From CAJCIT01 sp963771305 (lineage in GTDB: Bacteria > Acidobacteriota > Terriglobia > Bryobacterales > Bryobacteraceae): a stretch of DNA of 64,000 nt. The stretch lies in NCBI GenBank assembly GCA_963771305.1, contig CAVYTS010000010.1:1-64000 (forward strand), written 5' to 3'. Below, in pieces: positions 8,975 through 16,714 of the stretch (positions within the stretch are counted from its first letter, which is position 1; each line of letters begins with the position of its first letter). The notes beneath the pieces were generated by a model. The model did no database searches and was not told the origin of the DNA. It saw only the letters and a list, made by a program, of their open reading frames with translations. Both the position numbers and the translations under genes were made by a program.

Positions 8975-9610
8975 GTGACCAGGGAACAAGAGACACAGTT
9001 GACCCGAAATGTGCTGGCGGGAGATCTCGCGGCCTTCGATGAATTCGTCGAGCATTTCCAGGCAAAGGTCTTTCACTACAGCTGGCTGATGTGCGGCCAG
9101 AGAGAGGATGCCGAAGAAGTGGCTCAGGATACGTTGCTGGGCATATTCCAGCATCTGGACGATCTGCGCGAACCGGAGCGTGTCCGGCCCTGGGTTTTTC
9201 GCATCGCCCGGAATGCCTGCCTCACCAAGCGGCGCCACAGCATCTTCGCCCCGGCCCGGGAATTGTCGCTCGACGAGTTCGTTCCTGTTGTCCACGGCGA
9301 TGGGCAACATCGTCACATCGAGATCGCCGACTGGTCAGCTCTCCCAGACGACACCCTTCTTCGGTCCGAGCTGAAAGAACACTTAGATGGCGCGATCGCC
9401 TCGCTGCCCGATACCTACAAGTCCGTTGTCCTTCTGCGTGACGTGGAGTCTCTTTCTACGGAAGAAACGGCTCAAATTCTCGCCATAAGCGGCGATGCCG
9501 TCAAGACACGCTTGCACCGCGCACGCCTCGCTTTAAGGCAGAAACTCGATCAGTACCTTGGCTCGGCCGACAGTCGGCCGGAGCGACGGAGACAGTCAGG
9601 TGAAGCATGA
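8975..9610 (+). CDS. ECF-type RNA polymerase sigma factor
   Basis: A 211-residue sigma-70 family factor of the extracytoplasmic-function type, starting at GTG 8975. Region 2 is clear: 'FDEFVEHFQAKVFHYSWLMCGQREDAEEVAQDTLLGIFQHLDDLREPERVRPWVFRIARNACL'. Region 4 follows at about 140-195: 'IASLPDTYKSVVLLRDVESLSTEETAQILAISGDAVKTRLHRARLALRQKL'. It lies 35 nt after the osmC stop and overlaps the anti-sigma gene by 4 nt (ATGA), the usual sigma/anti-sigma arrangement. Its targets cannot be read here. Confidence 0.93.
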   Translation: MTREQETQLTRNVLAGDLAAFDEFVEHFQAKVFHYSWLMCGQREDAEEVAQDTLLGIFQHLDDLREPERVRPWVFRIARNACLTKRRHSIFAPARELSLDEFVPVVHGDGQHRHIEIADWSALPDDTLLRSELKEHLDGAIASLPDTYKSVVLLRDVESLSTEETAQILAISGDAVKTRLHRARLALRQKLDQYLGSADSRPERRRQSGEA

Positions 9611-9870
9611 CTCATGATCCGGCAAGTTGCAAGCGGATCTTCGCGCTCCTCTCCGAATACTTCGACTTAGAATTGCCGCCGGAAGCCTGTGCCAAGATCG
9701 AGTCGCACATGACGGACTGCGCACCCTGAATCGAGTTTGCGGAAAGCCTCAAAGCAACCATCGCGTTATGTCATCAGCATCAACCGGAAGTGATGCCTCA
9801 GCCGCTTAGCGCCGCGGCAAAGGCAAGCCTCCGGTCCGCTTGGCAGAAGGTTCTTGCCAGAAGGAAATAG
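9607..9870 (+). pseudogene. Zinc-finger anti-sigma factor with in-frame TGA at the second Cys of HxxxCxxC
   Basis: The frame opened by the ATG overlapping the sigma-factor stop encodes 'SCKRIFALLSEYFDLELPPEAC', then 'KIESHMTDCAP', the usual cytoplasmic anti-sigma (zinc-binding) fold. Codon 41 (9727-9729) is TGA exactly where the second Cys of the H-x3-C-x2-C zinc motif belongs. Beyond it the same frame continues with good homology (IEFAESLKATIALCHQHQP) to a TAG at 9868-9870. Without readthrough the product is a 40-residue stub lacking a zinc ligand. A TGC to TGA nonsense change is the simplest reading; it would free the partner sigma factor. Confidence 0.7.
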
Positions 9871-9965
9871 CAAGAGCGCGTCGCCCTGAAGATTCGTTTT
9901 TGGCCCACCCGGGATGCGCGACTTTGACCGCTGCAGATAGCCGACAACAAAAGGAGCTAGGTTAG

Positions 9966-10871
9966 CTAATCCACTGGTTCCCAGGAGTCGTCGGGATCGA
10001 AACTGGTCATCGGTAACGCCGGTTTGCCGGGGACCGGCGCAATGTCCTTTTGAAAGACGATGCCGTTCTGGTTCACGATAAACGTTTGGATTCCCGTGAC
10101 TCCATATTCCGCTGGCCATGCTACCAGACCGAAGCCGCCAATGAGCTTATCTTTGACAACATAATTGTGTGCCCCACCCGGTGCATTGGAGCCTTGCCTC
10201 GCGAGAACCCGGAAATAATATCCGTGGTAGGGCTTGGCGGGCTCCTTGCCTGGACCAACCCACTCAGCTTGAGCAAAGCGCTCGGGAATTAAGGGCTCAT
10301 CCGTTCCTTGCCAATACAGGCCGTCGTGCCGGCCGGGCGCACTCATCAAGCGCGACGCATACTCCAGCATGCCGTCCTTGGAACGATCTTCGGAAGCGTA
10401 CTTCTGCTGAGCCCGGACGTAGCCCCGGCAAATCTCAATGGCGTCGAGTTCATCGGCGCCGATGTGCCGTGCGCGAATCTCGGACTCGGCTTCAGAGGCA
10501 TCGAAGCTCCATTTCCCCTCCGAGCGGACTATTGGGACCGGAAAAGGCCAGTCCTCGTCACCAATCGAAAGGATCGCGCGATTCGGATTAATAGAAGCAA
10601 CTTCGAGCCGGTGCTTCGCGCGGGCCAAGCGGGCGAACTCAGCTTGTTCCGCGCTGTCTCGGTTGGGGCTTCCGGAAGTCAGGAGGCCTTTGGCACGGGG
10701 ACCTAGAATGGCTGATATCCCCTCGGCGTCGCGATTGTTTGCGGCCTCGATGAGGGCATTCGCGGCCGCTTCCGGAGAGTCGAAGCGCTCTTGCGCCATG
10801 ACCGGAGCGGCCCACACAAACCACACCGACACACAGATAGTACCAAGCGTCCTAGTCATCGCACGCATCAT
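9966..10871 (-). CDS. DUF2950 secreted protein
   Basis: A 301-residue DUF2950 protein. A signal peptide (LGTICVSVWFVWAAPVMAQ) precedes 'FDSPEAAANALIEAANNRDAEGISAILGPRAKGLLTSGSP'. The family features 'FPVPIVRSEGKWSFD', 'GADELDAIEICRGYVRAQQKYA', 'GLYWQG', 'PYHGYYFRVLARQG' and the terminal 'FIVNQNGIVFQKDI' are all present. Genes of this family usually sit next to DUF3300 genes, and here the start ATG overlaps the stop of a DUF3300 remnant (ATGA). Function unknown; periplasmic location inferred from the signal peptide. Confidence 0.88.
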   Translation of the reverse strand: MMRAMTRTLGTICVSVWFVWAAPVMAQERFDSPEAAANALIEAANNRDAEGISAILGPRAKGLLTSGSPNRDSAEQAEFARLARAKHRLEVASINPNRAILSIGDEDWPFPVPIVRSEGKWSFDASEAESEIRARHIGADELDAIEICRGYVRAQQKYASEDRSKDGMLEYASRLMSAPGRHDGLYWQGTDEPLIPERFAQAEWVGPGKEPAKPYHGYYFRVLARQGSNAPGGAHNYVVKDKLIGGFGLVAWPAEYGVTGIQTFIVNQNGIVFQKDIAPVPGKPALPMTSFDPDDSWEPVD

Positions 10872-10978
10872 CTTCTTCCACCGCCGCCGTGCCCTCCGCC
10901 TCCGCCGTGCCCTCCGCCACCACCATGAAAGCTGGTCACCCGACTTAGTGCCGCGGAGGAAATCGATGCTTGCCCTGA
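10868..10978 (-). pseudogene. DUF3300 gene, 3' remnant
   Basis: On the minus strand a frame ending in TGA at 10868-10870 reads 'SGQASISSAALSRV', then a Gly/His tail (FHGGGGGHGGGGGHGGGGRR). This is the typical C-terminus of DUF3300 proteins, the standard neighbour of DUF2950. Nothing else of that gene is present: upstream the frame meets a stop and the DNA becomes the truncated VWFA gene in another frame. The fragment is what is left after a deletion. Confidence 0.6.
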
Positions 10979-11874
10979 GGCGAAGGGACGCTATGCACGG
11001 CGAGAACCCCCAGCGCCAAGTTGGCGAATTGTACTTGGGACGGCTTGGTTACTCCTTTCAGATATCCCTCGTACGCGAACGTGCGGAATCCGCCGGCGTC
11101 CGAGGTTCCCAGCGGATCCACGCTATAAAGCGTAATGCGGGCAAGCCACAACTGAGTTGAGGTGGCAACAATCGAATTGAAGATGCCTTGCTGATCTTTC
11201 GTGGTCAGCTGTATGTTGGGGTTGGTCAGCAGCGCCCAACCCGGACTTATCCAAATAACAATCTTCCTGCCGGGCCGGTTGACTTCATATTCCGCGAGTT
11301 GCCCCAGCGCGTTGAGCGACAGCTGCGCACGGTCGACGGCACCCCACTCTCCTTGTGACCTGTTACTCACACGTAAGCCGTTTTGGTTCTGATCGAGATA
11401 TGCGATTAGAGCGTTTCCATCGCGGGAAGGAGGGCCAGGGCTCTGCAGTCCGGCATCGGTAAAGAACGCGATCGATATCGGCCATGCAAGACTCCCACCA
11501 TCTTGCTTCAGTAGTTTATCGATCTGTTGGCGCTCGTAAGCCACTCGGCTGTACGCGGTGTTGACTGCATCGACGACCAGGACGATTTCCACCGCCGCGT
11601 CGGCTGGTGCGGTTTGGCTTACAGCCTCGAAAGAGAGAATCTTCTGCGACTGTTTATTATCTAGAATTGTGAAGTTCTGCTGCTGCAGGCCCGCAACCGG
11701 CTTCCCGGATTTGTCATGCACGACGACATCGAGCGTCACTCGGTTATCGGCGTTCGCGGGAGTGACCGGAACGGATTCCTGACGCGCAAGCGCCGGGAGA
11801 GATAAACAGAAGAGACATATCCAAGGAAGGTGTGAAGCAAATATCGTGAGTTTGTGCTTTCCTATACTCCTCAT
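10945..11874 (-). CDS. VWFA-related acidobacterial secreted protein, C-terminally truncated
   Basis: I place the start at ATG 11874, preceded by GAGGAG at good spacing; the longer frame to 11988 overlaps the neighbouring gene. The signal-like segment 'FASHLPWICLFCLSLPALARQ' is followed by 'VTLDVVVHDKSGKPVAGLQQQNFTILDNKQSQKILSFEAV' and a von Willebrand A-like core 'VEIVLVVDAVNTAYSRVAYERQQIDKLL', then 'GRKIVIWISPGWALL' and 'ITLYSVDPLGTSDAGGFRTFAYEGYLKGV'. Family members continue about 100 residues past 'NLALGVLAVHS'. Here homology stops and a short unrelated tail runs into the DUF3300 remnant. Probably non-functional or altered. Confidence 0.75.
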   Translation of the reverse strand: MRSIGKHKLTIFASHLPWICLFCLSLPALARQESVPVTPANADNRVTLDVVVHDKSGKPVAGLQQQNFTILDNKQSQKILSFEAVSQTAPADAAVEIVLVVDAVNTAYSRVAYERQQIDKLLKQDGGSLAWPISIAFFTDAGLQSPGPPSRDGNALIAYLDQNQNGLRVSNRSQGEWGAVDRAQLSLNALGQLAEYEVNRPGRKIVIWISPGWALLTNPNIQLTTKDQQGIFNSIVATSTQLWLARITLYSVDPLGTSDAGGFRTFAYEGYLKGVTKPSQVQFANLALGVLAVHSVPSPQGKHRFPPRH

Positions 11875-11926
11875 AATCTGCTCCTCGTGGCCCTCTTTCG
11901 AATCCGCCACTGCCAACCGCTCCAAC

Positions 11927-12235
11927 TCACCGCCCTCGTTCGCGGCCCGCAAATCCTCCAAGTTCTTTTTCACGCTGACGCGTGACATTAATTAACCTGA
12001 GAGCGTAATAAGCAAGCAGGAACACCAATGAGCCGACCGCCGCCGCGACGAAGCTGAAGAGGTGGAACCCGTTTACACCGGGGGGGCCGAACGTATAAAA
12101 TAACCAGCCTGCTGCCGTGGCGCCGACAACTCCCAGTAGGATGTCAGGCAGAGTGCTTTCCCCGCTTCTTTTTGCAAGCCCGCTGCCTATGACGCCCGCT
12201 GCCAGACCGAGAGCTATCCAGTACACAAGTAACAT
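11927..12235 (-). CDS. GlsB/YeaQ/YmgE-family membrane protein
   Basis: A 102-residue protein of the transglycosylase-associated/YeaQ family. Three hydrophobic segments are visible: LLVYWIALGLAAGVIGSGLA, 'LPDILLGVVGATAAGWLFYTF', and 'LFSFVAAAVGSLVFLLAYYALRLI'. These proteins are usually stress-induced in other bacteria; their molecular role is unknown. The gene is followed closely by the truncated VWFA gene on the same strand. Confidence 0.82.
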   Translation of the reverse strand: MLLVYWIALGLAAGVIGSGLAKRSGESTLPDILLGVVGATAAGWLFYTFGPPGVNGFHLFSFVAAAVGSLVFLLAYYALRLINVTRQREKELGGFAGRERGR

Positions 12236-12492
12236 GGTCTTTTCTTCCTGTTCTGGTTGATTGATACATCACCAGTTCTTATCCGCGTCCCCCGATTCTC
12301 CAAAGCAATTCGGCCCCGTCGCTGATCCCAGCGAGCTTGCCGGCTTGCTAGCTGAAGTTCCAGCACCACCTCCCCGGTGCCTCACAGACGGCAATAACAG
12401 CGTTCGCAGCCGTCAAGTGCGTCATGTTCAGCCTCTCTTGGTTGCGGGTCTCCAGGACGTCCTCAAGATCGGCGTCGAGCCTCGCTGCCATA

Positions 12493-12999
12493 TCACAGGG
12501 ACAGTCTCCTCGTTTCGAGACGCGGTATAACGCACGTCTTCCAAAAAGACCAAGCAAGCCGAACGGTATTTACCGCGTCCTGCTCTCTGAGGGGCGTCCG
12601 GAGAATTTTATAGCCGCCCCAGTTAATGAACTCTGTGCAAAGGGGATCATCCTTCGTCCGCCGGGTCATGAGAATTACACAGCATCTCTTAGGCCGCGGA
12701 AGCAGCAAAGCACGAGCGATGCCGACCAGTTCTTGATCAAGTAGAACTACTCCCGCCCAACGGTGCCCGATCATTTTGAGAACTTCTGTCCAGGAACTGG
12801 CAGAGAAGACCTTCCAGCCATTTACCTCGCCGATTCCCTCAAGAAGTTGACGATCTCGCTCGGATGACGTGATCGCCATAACTGCTATCGGTTCCGCGGG
12901 ATTCACTACACCGATCGAGCGCGCAAGCCGGCTCGCGTTACCGTTCCGCAGGGAATCGGGGGTCATGTCGGAGAACCAGTTGTCACCTGTTCTTGTCAT
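12493..12999 (-). CDS. Stand-alone receiver-like protein, copy 1
   Basis: A 168-residue protein that looks like a divergent response-regulator receiver with no output domain. Visible: beta1 'PIAVMAITSSERDRQLLEGI' (no DD pair), the presumed phospho-acceptor Asp in 'GVVLLDQELV', a Thr in 'VILMTRR', and a conserved end 'FINWGGYKILRTPLREQDAVNTVRLAWSFWKTC' in which Thr-Pro stands where receivers have Lys-Pro. It is clearly related to the proteins encoded at 33387-33905 (which ends 'QQGGYDVLAAPLSEAATTRTIQFAWAYWKKC') and 16225-16677. A dyad promoter element (13070-13117) lies about 70 nt upstream. Function unknown; a signal-receiving or adaptor role is inference. Confidence 0.7.
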   Translation of the reverse strand: MTRTGDNWFSDMTPDSLRNGNASRLARSIGVVNPAEPIAVMAITSSERDRQLLEGIGEVNGWKVFSASSWTEVLKMIGHRWAGVVLLDQELVGIARALLLPRPKRCCVILMTRRTKDDPLCTEFINWGGYKILRTPLREQDAVNTVRLAWSFWKTCVIPRLETRRLSL

Positions 13000-13069
13000 G
13001 CGCGCCGCCGTGCCCTTTGCTCTCTTTCCTTAGCTTGGGGACTGTAAGGGGTGAGCGGATCCTGTCTCG

Positions 13070-13117
13070 ACAATAATCCTGTTGAGGCTCCGTTGGAATC
13101 CCGTGAGCAAGGTATTT
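13070..13117 (-). promoter_or_regulatory. Dyad promoter element, copy D, upstream of receiver-like gene 1
   Basis: On the minus strand: AAATAC (13117-13112), 10 nt, GGATTC (13101-13096), 20 nt, TATTGT (13075-13070). Same layout and spacing as copies at 13217, 16033 and 20016. TATTGT fits a -10 hexamer; the dyad would overlap the -35 region. Confidence 0.55.
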
Positions 13118-13581
13118 TCAGCCGTTTTAGGCATTACTCTCTGACGGATGTCGCTCCGAGTCGACCCCTGGTTCTAAGCACGACCTCTCGAAAGACTACT
13201 GAACTCTTCACCCAATAAATACCCGGAGCGCCGTATTTGTTCTCCCAGGCCAAGAGTCTATAGTTGACTGCGAGGGGAGGCACCACTGCTTCCTTGCCAA
13301 GACGCTCGACTGAACCCCCCATCCGAGACGGCGACTTGCGGCGTCCTTCCCTCACCAAGTTTCGACTTGGAACCGCCGCCGCGTTAGCCCGTGGCGCTCA
13401 TAAGACCCTACCTCTCTCGCGTCGAAAGGCGCTCCAACGGAGTAGAAACGGGTTGCAAATGGGGTCGAGGCGTGGAAGCCGCTGGTAATCGCAGTACTCG
13501 TGGCTGCACCGGGTGCCTAGCCAATCGATCGTGATTCCATCCCTGAGAGAGTACGCTCAGCTCTATATGCGAGAAGCGTTG
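13118..13581. other. Non-coding stretch between receiver gene 1 and the insertion sequence
   Basis: No convincing gene in about 460 bp. It holds the dyad promoter copy A (13217-13264, plus strand). The DNA downstream of copy A, roughly where the gene start would be expected by comparison with copy B, has no receiver-like coding and runs into the IS left end at 13582. The gene once driven by copy A may have been lost. Confidence 0.5.
13217..13264 (+). promoter_or_regulatory. Dyad promoter element, copy A (orphan)
   Basis: AAATAC (13217-13222), 10 nt, GTATTT (13233-13238), 20 nt, TATAGT (13259-13264), then TGACTGCGAGGGGAGG. It matches copy B over about 130 bp, including the upstream GAACTCTTCACCC and the downstream 'TTGCCAAGAC'. 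No intact gene follows. Confidence 0.65.
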
Positions 13582-13599
13582 CCTAGCGGGAGTTTACTG
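13582..13599 (+). repeat. IS left terminal inverted repeat
   Basis: CCTAGCGGGAGTTTACTG, perfect inverted partner of 15560-15577. Confidence 0.75.
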
Positions 13600-13730
13600 A
13601 AAAGTAGCCAATAGCTCGCCAAGCATTGCGAGAAACTCCTTCCATCAGAAGCGAATAGCACGTCCCGTCGCGATCACTTTTTGTATTACCCTATATATAA
13701 CATTTTGATGTCGAAATGTTTCCCTATCTA

Positions 13731-13758
13731 TTGACTAGACGCCGCAGTCGTATATACT
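13731..13758 (+). promoter_or_regulatory. Transposase promoter (-35 TTGACT, -10 TATACT)
   Basis: TTGACT (13731-13736) and TATACT (13753-13758) are separated by 16 bp. The transposase ATG is only 14 nt after the -10 box, so the mRNA would be nearly leaderless. The repeated motif TATTACCC lies at 13684 and 13761, flanking the promoter, and could be a binding site for the transposase or a regulator. Confidence 0.6.
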
Positions 13759-13771
13759 TGTATTACCCTAT

Positions 13772-15496
13772 ATGGCTTCGCTCGTCGCCAAGAAGAAGGG
13801 CAAGCAGCTCTACTATTACGTCGTCGAAAGCGCCCGCGTCGATGGTAAGCCTCGTATCGTCCACCAGGCGTATCTCGGTACGGCCGACAAGGTCGCCGCC
13901 CTGGTCAAGGACTGCATCTGTCCAGTTCCGCTGTCCGCCGCTTCGCGCGACTTCGGGTTGCCCGGCGCCTTGTGGCTCGCGGCAGAGCAAACCGGCCTGT
14001 TTGGATTATTGGAAACCCTTTGGCCGGCATCGCGATCCGGTCCTTCGCCGGCCCGCTACCTACTGCTGGCGGCCATCCACCGCATCTGTCAGCCGGGGCC
14101 GAAGACCCAAGTCGCCGATTGGTATGGCAAAACCATTCTGCATTCGATCTGGGGAATTCCGCCGGAACGATTCACCTCGCAAGCCTTCTGGGACGCTTTT
14201 GAAAAGATTCTGCCCGAGCACCTGGATCCGCTGGCGACCGGCGACGACGATCCGCTGGACCGCGCCCAACTACGTTTGCTGGATTTGTGGAAAGGGAAGC
14301 AGATGGTGAGCCGACGCCTGCTGGCCTACGACACCACCAACTTCTACACCTACATCGCCAGCAACAACACGCGCAACGAAGTGGCCCAGCGCGGGCACAA
14401 CAAACAGGGCCGGCACAATCTGCGTCAGGTGGGCCTCAGTTACGTTCTGGACGGGGAAAATGGTTTGAGCTTGTGCCATCACCTCTATCGCGGCAATGTG
14501 GGAGACAGCGAGGAATTCTCCACCTCGCTGTCACGCATGCTGGACATGCTGGATCGCTGCCAGATCGCGCGTGACACGGTCACGCTGGTGTTTGACAAAG
14601 GTTCCGCGGCTCTGGCCAACACGGTGGAATTGCAAGCGGCAGGTGTGGGCTGGATCTCAGCCCTGCCCTGGAATCAAGCTCCCTCTGTTTTCCGTGAACG
14701 CGCCGTGGAACAGTTGCCGCTTTGCAGTAGTGCGCAGCCAGGCGTGCGGGCGGCCGCAGAGAAACGGTTGGTGCACGGCCGAGAATACCTCTGCGGGTTG
14801 AAGTATTCGGCCTCCTTTGCCGGCGAGCAGTTGCACAGCTTGACCACCAGCCTCAGCAAAGTGCTGCAAGCCCTCCGGCGCTTCTCCATGGAACTGAACA
14901 AACCACAAGCTCGCTGCAATGAAAACCAGATTCGCAGCAAGATCCAGCGCTGGTTATCCGGACAGTTCTTGGAGCAGTTGATCCGTTATCAGATCGATTC
15001 CCATGACGGCCAGTGGCGGCTGCAATTTGATTTCGATACCGCTGCCTGGCAGCGGCTCGTCGATCACCGCCTGGGTCGCACTGTACTGCTCACCAATCGA
15101 ACCGATTGGAGCGCCGAGCAAGTCGCCGTCGGCTATTCCGGCCAGCAAGAAATCGAGCAGGTCTTTCGCGGCCTCAAAGATGGAGACTGGCTGAACTGGG
15201 GACCGATGTATCACTGGACCGACCGCAAGATTCGCATCCACGCTTTCTATTGCATGCTCGGCATCTCACTTTTGCAACATCTCCTCAAACAGGCGCAGAG
15301 CGCGTGGAATGGAATCTCCACCGAACAGCTTCTGGAACAGTTGCGCCAGATTCAACAGTTCGTTCTGTTATACCCACCCCAAGGCGAGAAAGGCCCCAAC
15401 CGCATCGCCACCGTGCTCTCTAAACAGACCCTCACTCAGCAAGCCCTGGCCAAAACCCTGGGATTGGACCAGTTGCATATTACCCAACGTGGGTAA
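13772..15496 (+). CDS. IS1634-family transposase
   Basis: A 574-residue DDE transposase. The N-terminus is typical of IS1634 (MASLVAKKKGKQLYYYVVES, then 'KPRIVHQAYLGTADKVAALV'). Candidate catalytic residues: Asp in 'LLAYDTTNFYTYI', Asp in 'TLVFDKGSAAL', and Glu in 'GQQEIEQVFRGLKDGDWLNWGPMYHWTDRKIRIHAFYCMLGISLL', the C1-type signature. Length is normal for the family and there is no internal stop, so the copy may be active. A palindrome, TATTACCC-AACGT-GGGTAATA, overlaps the stop codon. Confidence 0.92.
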   Translation: MASLVAKKKGKQLYYYVVESARVDGKPRIVHQAYLGTADKVAALVKDCICPVPLSAASRDFGLPGALWLAAEQTGLFGLLETLWPASRSGPSPARYLLLAAIHRICQPGPKTQVADWYGKTILHSIWGIPPERFTSQAFWDAFEKILPEHLDPLATGDDDPLDRAQLRLLDLWKGKQMVSRRLLAYDTTNFYTYIASNNTRNEVAQRGHNKQGRHNLRQVGLSYVLDGENGLSLCHHLYRGNVGDSEEFSTSLSRMLDMLDRCQIARDTVTLVFDKGSAALANTVELQAAGVGWISALPWNQAPSVFRERAVEQLPLCSSAQPGVRAAAEKRLVHGREYLCGLKYSASFAGEQLHSLTTSLSKVLQALRRFSMELNKPQARCNENQIRSKIQRWLSGQFLEQLIRYQIDSHDGQWRLQFDFDTAAWQRLVDHRLGRTVLLTNRTDWSAEQVAVGYSGQQEIEQVFRGLKDGDWLNWGPMYHWTDRKIRIHAFYCMLGISLLQHLLKQAQSAWNGISTEQLLEQLRQIQQFVLLYPPQGEKGPNRIATVLSKQTLTQQALAKTLGLDQLHITQRG

Positions 15497-15559
15497 TACA
15501 AACCGCCGCGCGTAACTTCCTCACAACACAACGCCTTATCGGCTCGTCTCCCTCGCCCG

Positions 15560-15577
15560 CAGTAAACTCCCGCTAGG
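15560..15577 (-). repeat. IS right terminal inverted repeat
   Basis: CAGTAAACTCCCGCTAGG, perfect inverted partner of 13582-13599. Confidence 0.75.
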
Positions 15578-15885
15578 ATCAAGAGTACCTGCAATTCTTC
15601 GGGGAATCGAAATTGCTCCTTGCCGCACAAGCCCCGGACACCAGACCGGTCGACCCAAGAGTCCCGTGCAAAAAGCTTCCCGCCGGACTTAGGCTTCGAA
15701 TTCGCAGTATGTCGAGCGTGAATCCGAAGGCGCCGCGGGCCGGTGATGCCGTCCAAGGGGCATTGGCGAAGGACGCACTTGATGAGCATGGGTTGATTAT
15801 TGTGCCCAAGGGCACGATCGTATATGGTCACTTGTTGGGTCTGGAGACTCGGGTGCGACCTTATCCTTTCTTGCTGTCGCCCTGA
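15578..15885 (+). pseudogene. Fragment related to the secreted-paralog family at 41-45 kb
   Basis: The frame ending at 15885 encodes 'KKLPAGLRLRIRSMSSVNPKAPRAGDAVQGALAKDALDEHGLIIVPKGTIVYGHLLGLE'. This resembles the beta-rich module near the C-terminus of the three paralogs at 41291-45632, for example 'LPPGVSLSLALVGAIDLGTAAAGDPVSARVVRSVRARGSKEVLVPADAIARGRILEM'. The rest of such a gene is missing: the IS right end lies directly upstream and the frame stops soon after the module. I read it as a remnant; a small real gene from ATG 15613 is less likely. Confidence 0.4.
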
Positions 15886-16032
15886 GGAACTTGCAGCTTC
15901 CGCATGGATGACCTGCGGGCAAACCTTAAAGGTCTGATCACTCACTGGGTGAGGAATTGATTTGGCATCCAAGGGCCAAATGATATGGCTTGGTGTCGTT
16001 TGACCCTGAGAACTCGTGAACTTTTCACCCAT

Positions 16033-16080
16033 AAATACCCCGAGGACTGTATTTGATCACCCCGGCCGGAACTTTATAGT
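16033..16080 (+). promoter_or_regulatory. Dyad promoter element, copy B, upstream of receiver-like gene 2
   Basis: AAATAC (16033-16038), 10 nt, GTATTT (16049-16054), 20 nt, TATAGT (16075-16080), then TGAATGCGAGGGGAGC. The gene start is 145 nt after the -10 box, leaving a long leader. Strongly similar to copy A. Confidence 0.65.
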
Positions 16081-16224
16081 TGAATGCGAGGGGAGCTGCC
16101 ATCACTTTGCTGCCAAGACTCACATCGAAATGCGGAAGTAGCGGGTGTCTGGCGGCACTCTCCCCTCGCCAGAACACTAAACCTATTCGCTTCGTGGGGG
16201 CCTGCTGATAGAGAGGAGCCAACG

Positions 16225-16677
16225 ATGACGTCAAGCCTGCTGAGACGACTCTTTCGTCTCCCTGAGCCTCAGCCAGAACATCCTTGCGCTTCGAGCGAAA
16301 AGCAAACGGTAATGGTCGTGACAGCCCTCTCCGTTGACCACGACGCCTTGCGTGCTCTCTCTAATTCAGAGATTTGGCACGTGCTTGTGGCGCCAAGTGT
16401 TGACGCCGCCATTGCAATGCGGCGGCGAAAAAACATTGCCATTATCCTTTATGATCACGATCTGCCCGGAAGCGAGTGGCAGCTGGGTGTTGCTGTGCTC
16501 TTGAAGAGCTTCCCCAAGGCATCCCTAGTCATGCTTTCACTCGTAATTCAAGAAAGGCTGAGCCTGCTCTCGTACACCTCACCAAAAAGCGCGAGGAAAG
16601 TGGCCTTCCCTATGACGCGTGCCTCTGATATGCCACGGTTCTCGTCTCGTAAACGCCTGTATTTTCAAGCACAGTAG
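16225..16677 (+). CDS. Stand-alone receiver-like protein, copy 2
   Basis: A 150-residue protein; start ATG 16225 is chosen for the GAGAGGAG RBS 6 nt upstream. It resembles the receiver-like proteins at 12493-12999 and 33387-33905: beta1 'VMVVTALSVDHDALRAL', the Asp-containing strand 'IAIILYDHDLPGSEWQLGVAVLL', and 'ASLVMLSLVI'. Its C-terminus (PKSARKVAFPMTRASDMPRF) is much less like the 'GGY..L..PL' ending of the others, so this copy may be diverging or damaged. No output domain. Preceded by dyad promoter copy B. Confidence 0.6.
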   Translation: MTSSLLRRLFRLPEPQPEHPCASSEKQTVMVVTALSVDHDALRALSNSEIWHVLVAPSVDAAIAMRRRKNIAIILYDHDLPGSEWQLGVAVLLKSFPKASLVMLSLVIQERLSLLSYTSPKSARKVAFPMTRASDMPRFSSRKRLYFQAQ

Positions 16678-16714
16678 CGAATGAAAGTGCGACTGGGTCT
16701 TTATCCTGGCGGAC

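Larger units (their letters stand above)
13582..15577 (+). mobile_element. IS1634-type insertion sequence, about 2.0 kb
   Basis: The element is bounded by perfect 18-bp inverted repeats, CCTAGCGGGAGTTTACTG at 13582-13599 and its reverse complement at 15560-15577. It carries a single transposase gene (13772-15496). No obvious target-site duplication is visible: the left flank reads GCGTTG and the right flank ATCAAG. Inside there is a second set of repeats, TTGTATTACCCTATAT twice upstream of the gene and a TATTACCC palindrome at its end. An alternative is therefore that the true IS is the inner unit (about 13680-15504) nested in an older element with the outer repeats. Confidence 0.75.

Noticed and set aside
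9727..9729. Selenocysteine codon in the anti-sigma factor
   Set aside because: A UGA at a zinc ligand is better explained by a one-base nonsense change. Only weak stems follow, and no selenocysteine gene is in the window. Kept only as a remote alternative.
13582..15577. Target-site duplication of the IS
   Set aside because: GCGTTG on the left and ATCAAG on the right do not match; no short direct repeat flanks the outer ends.
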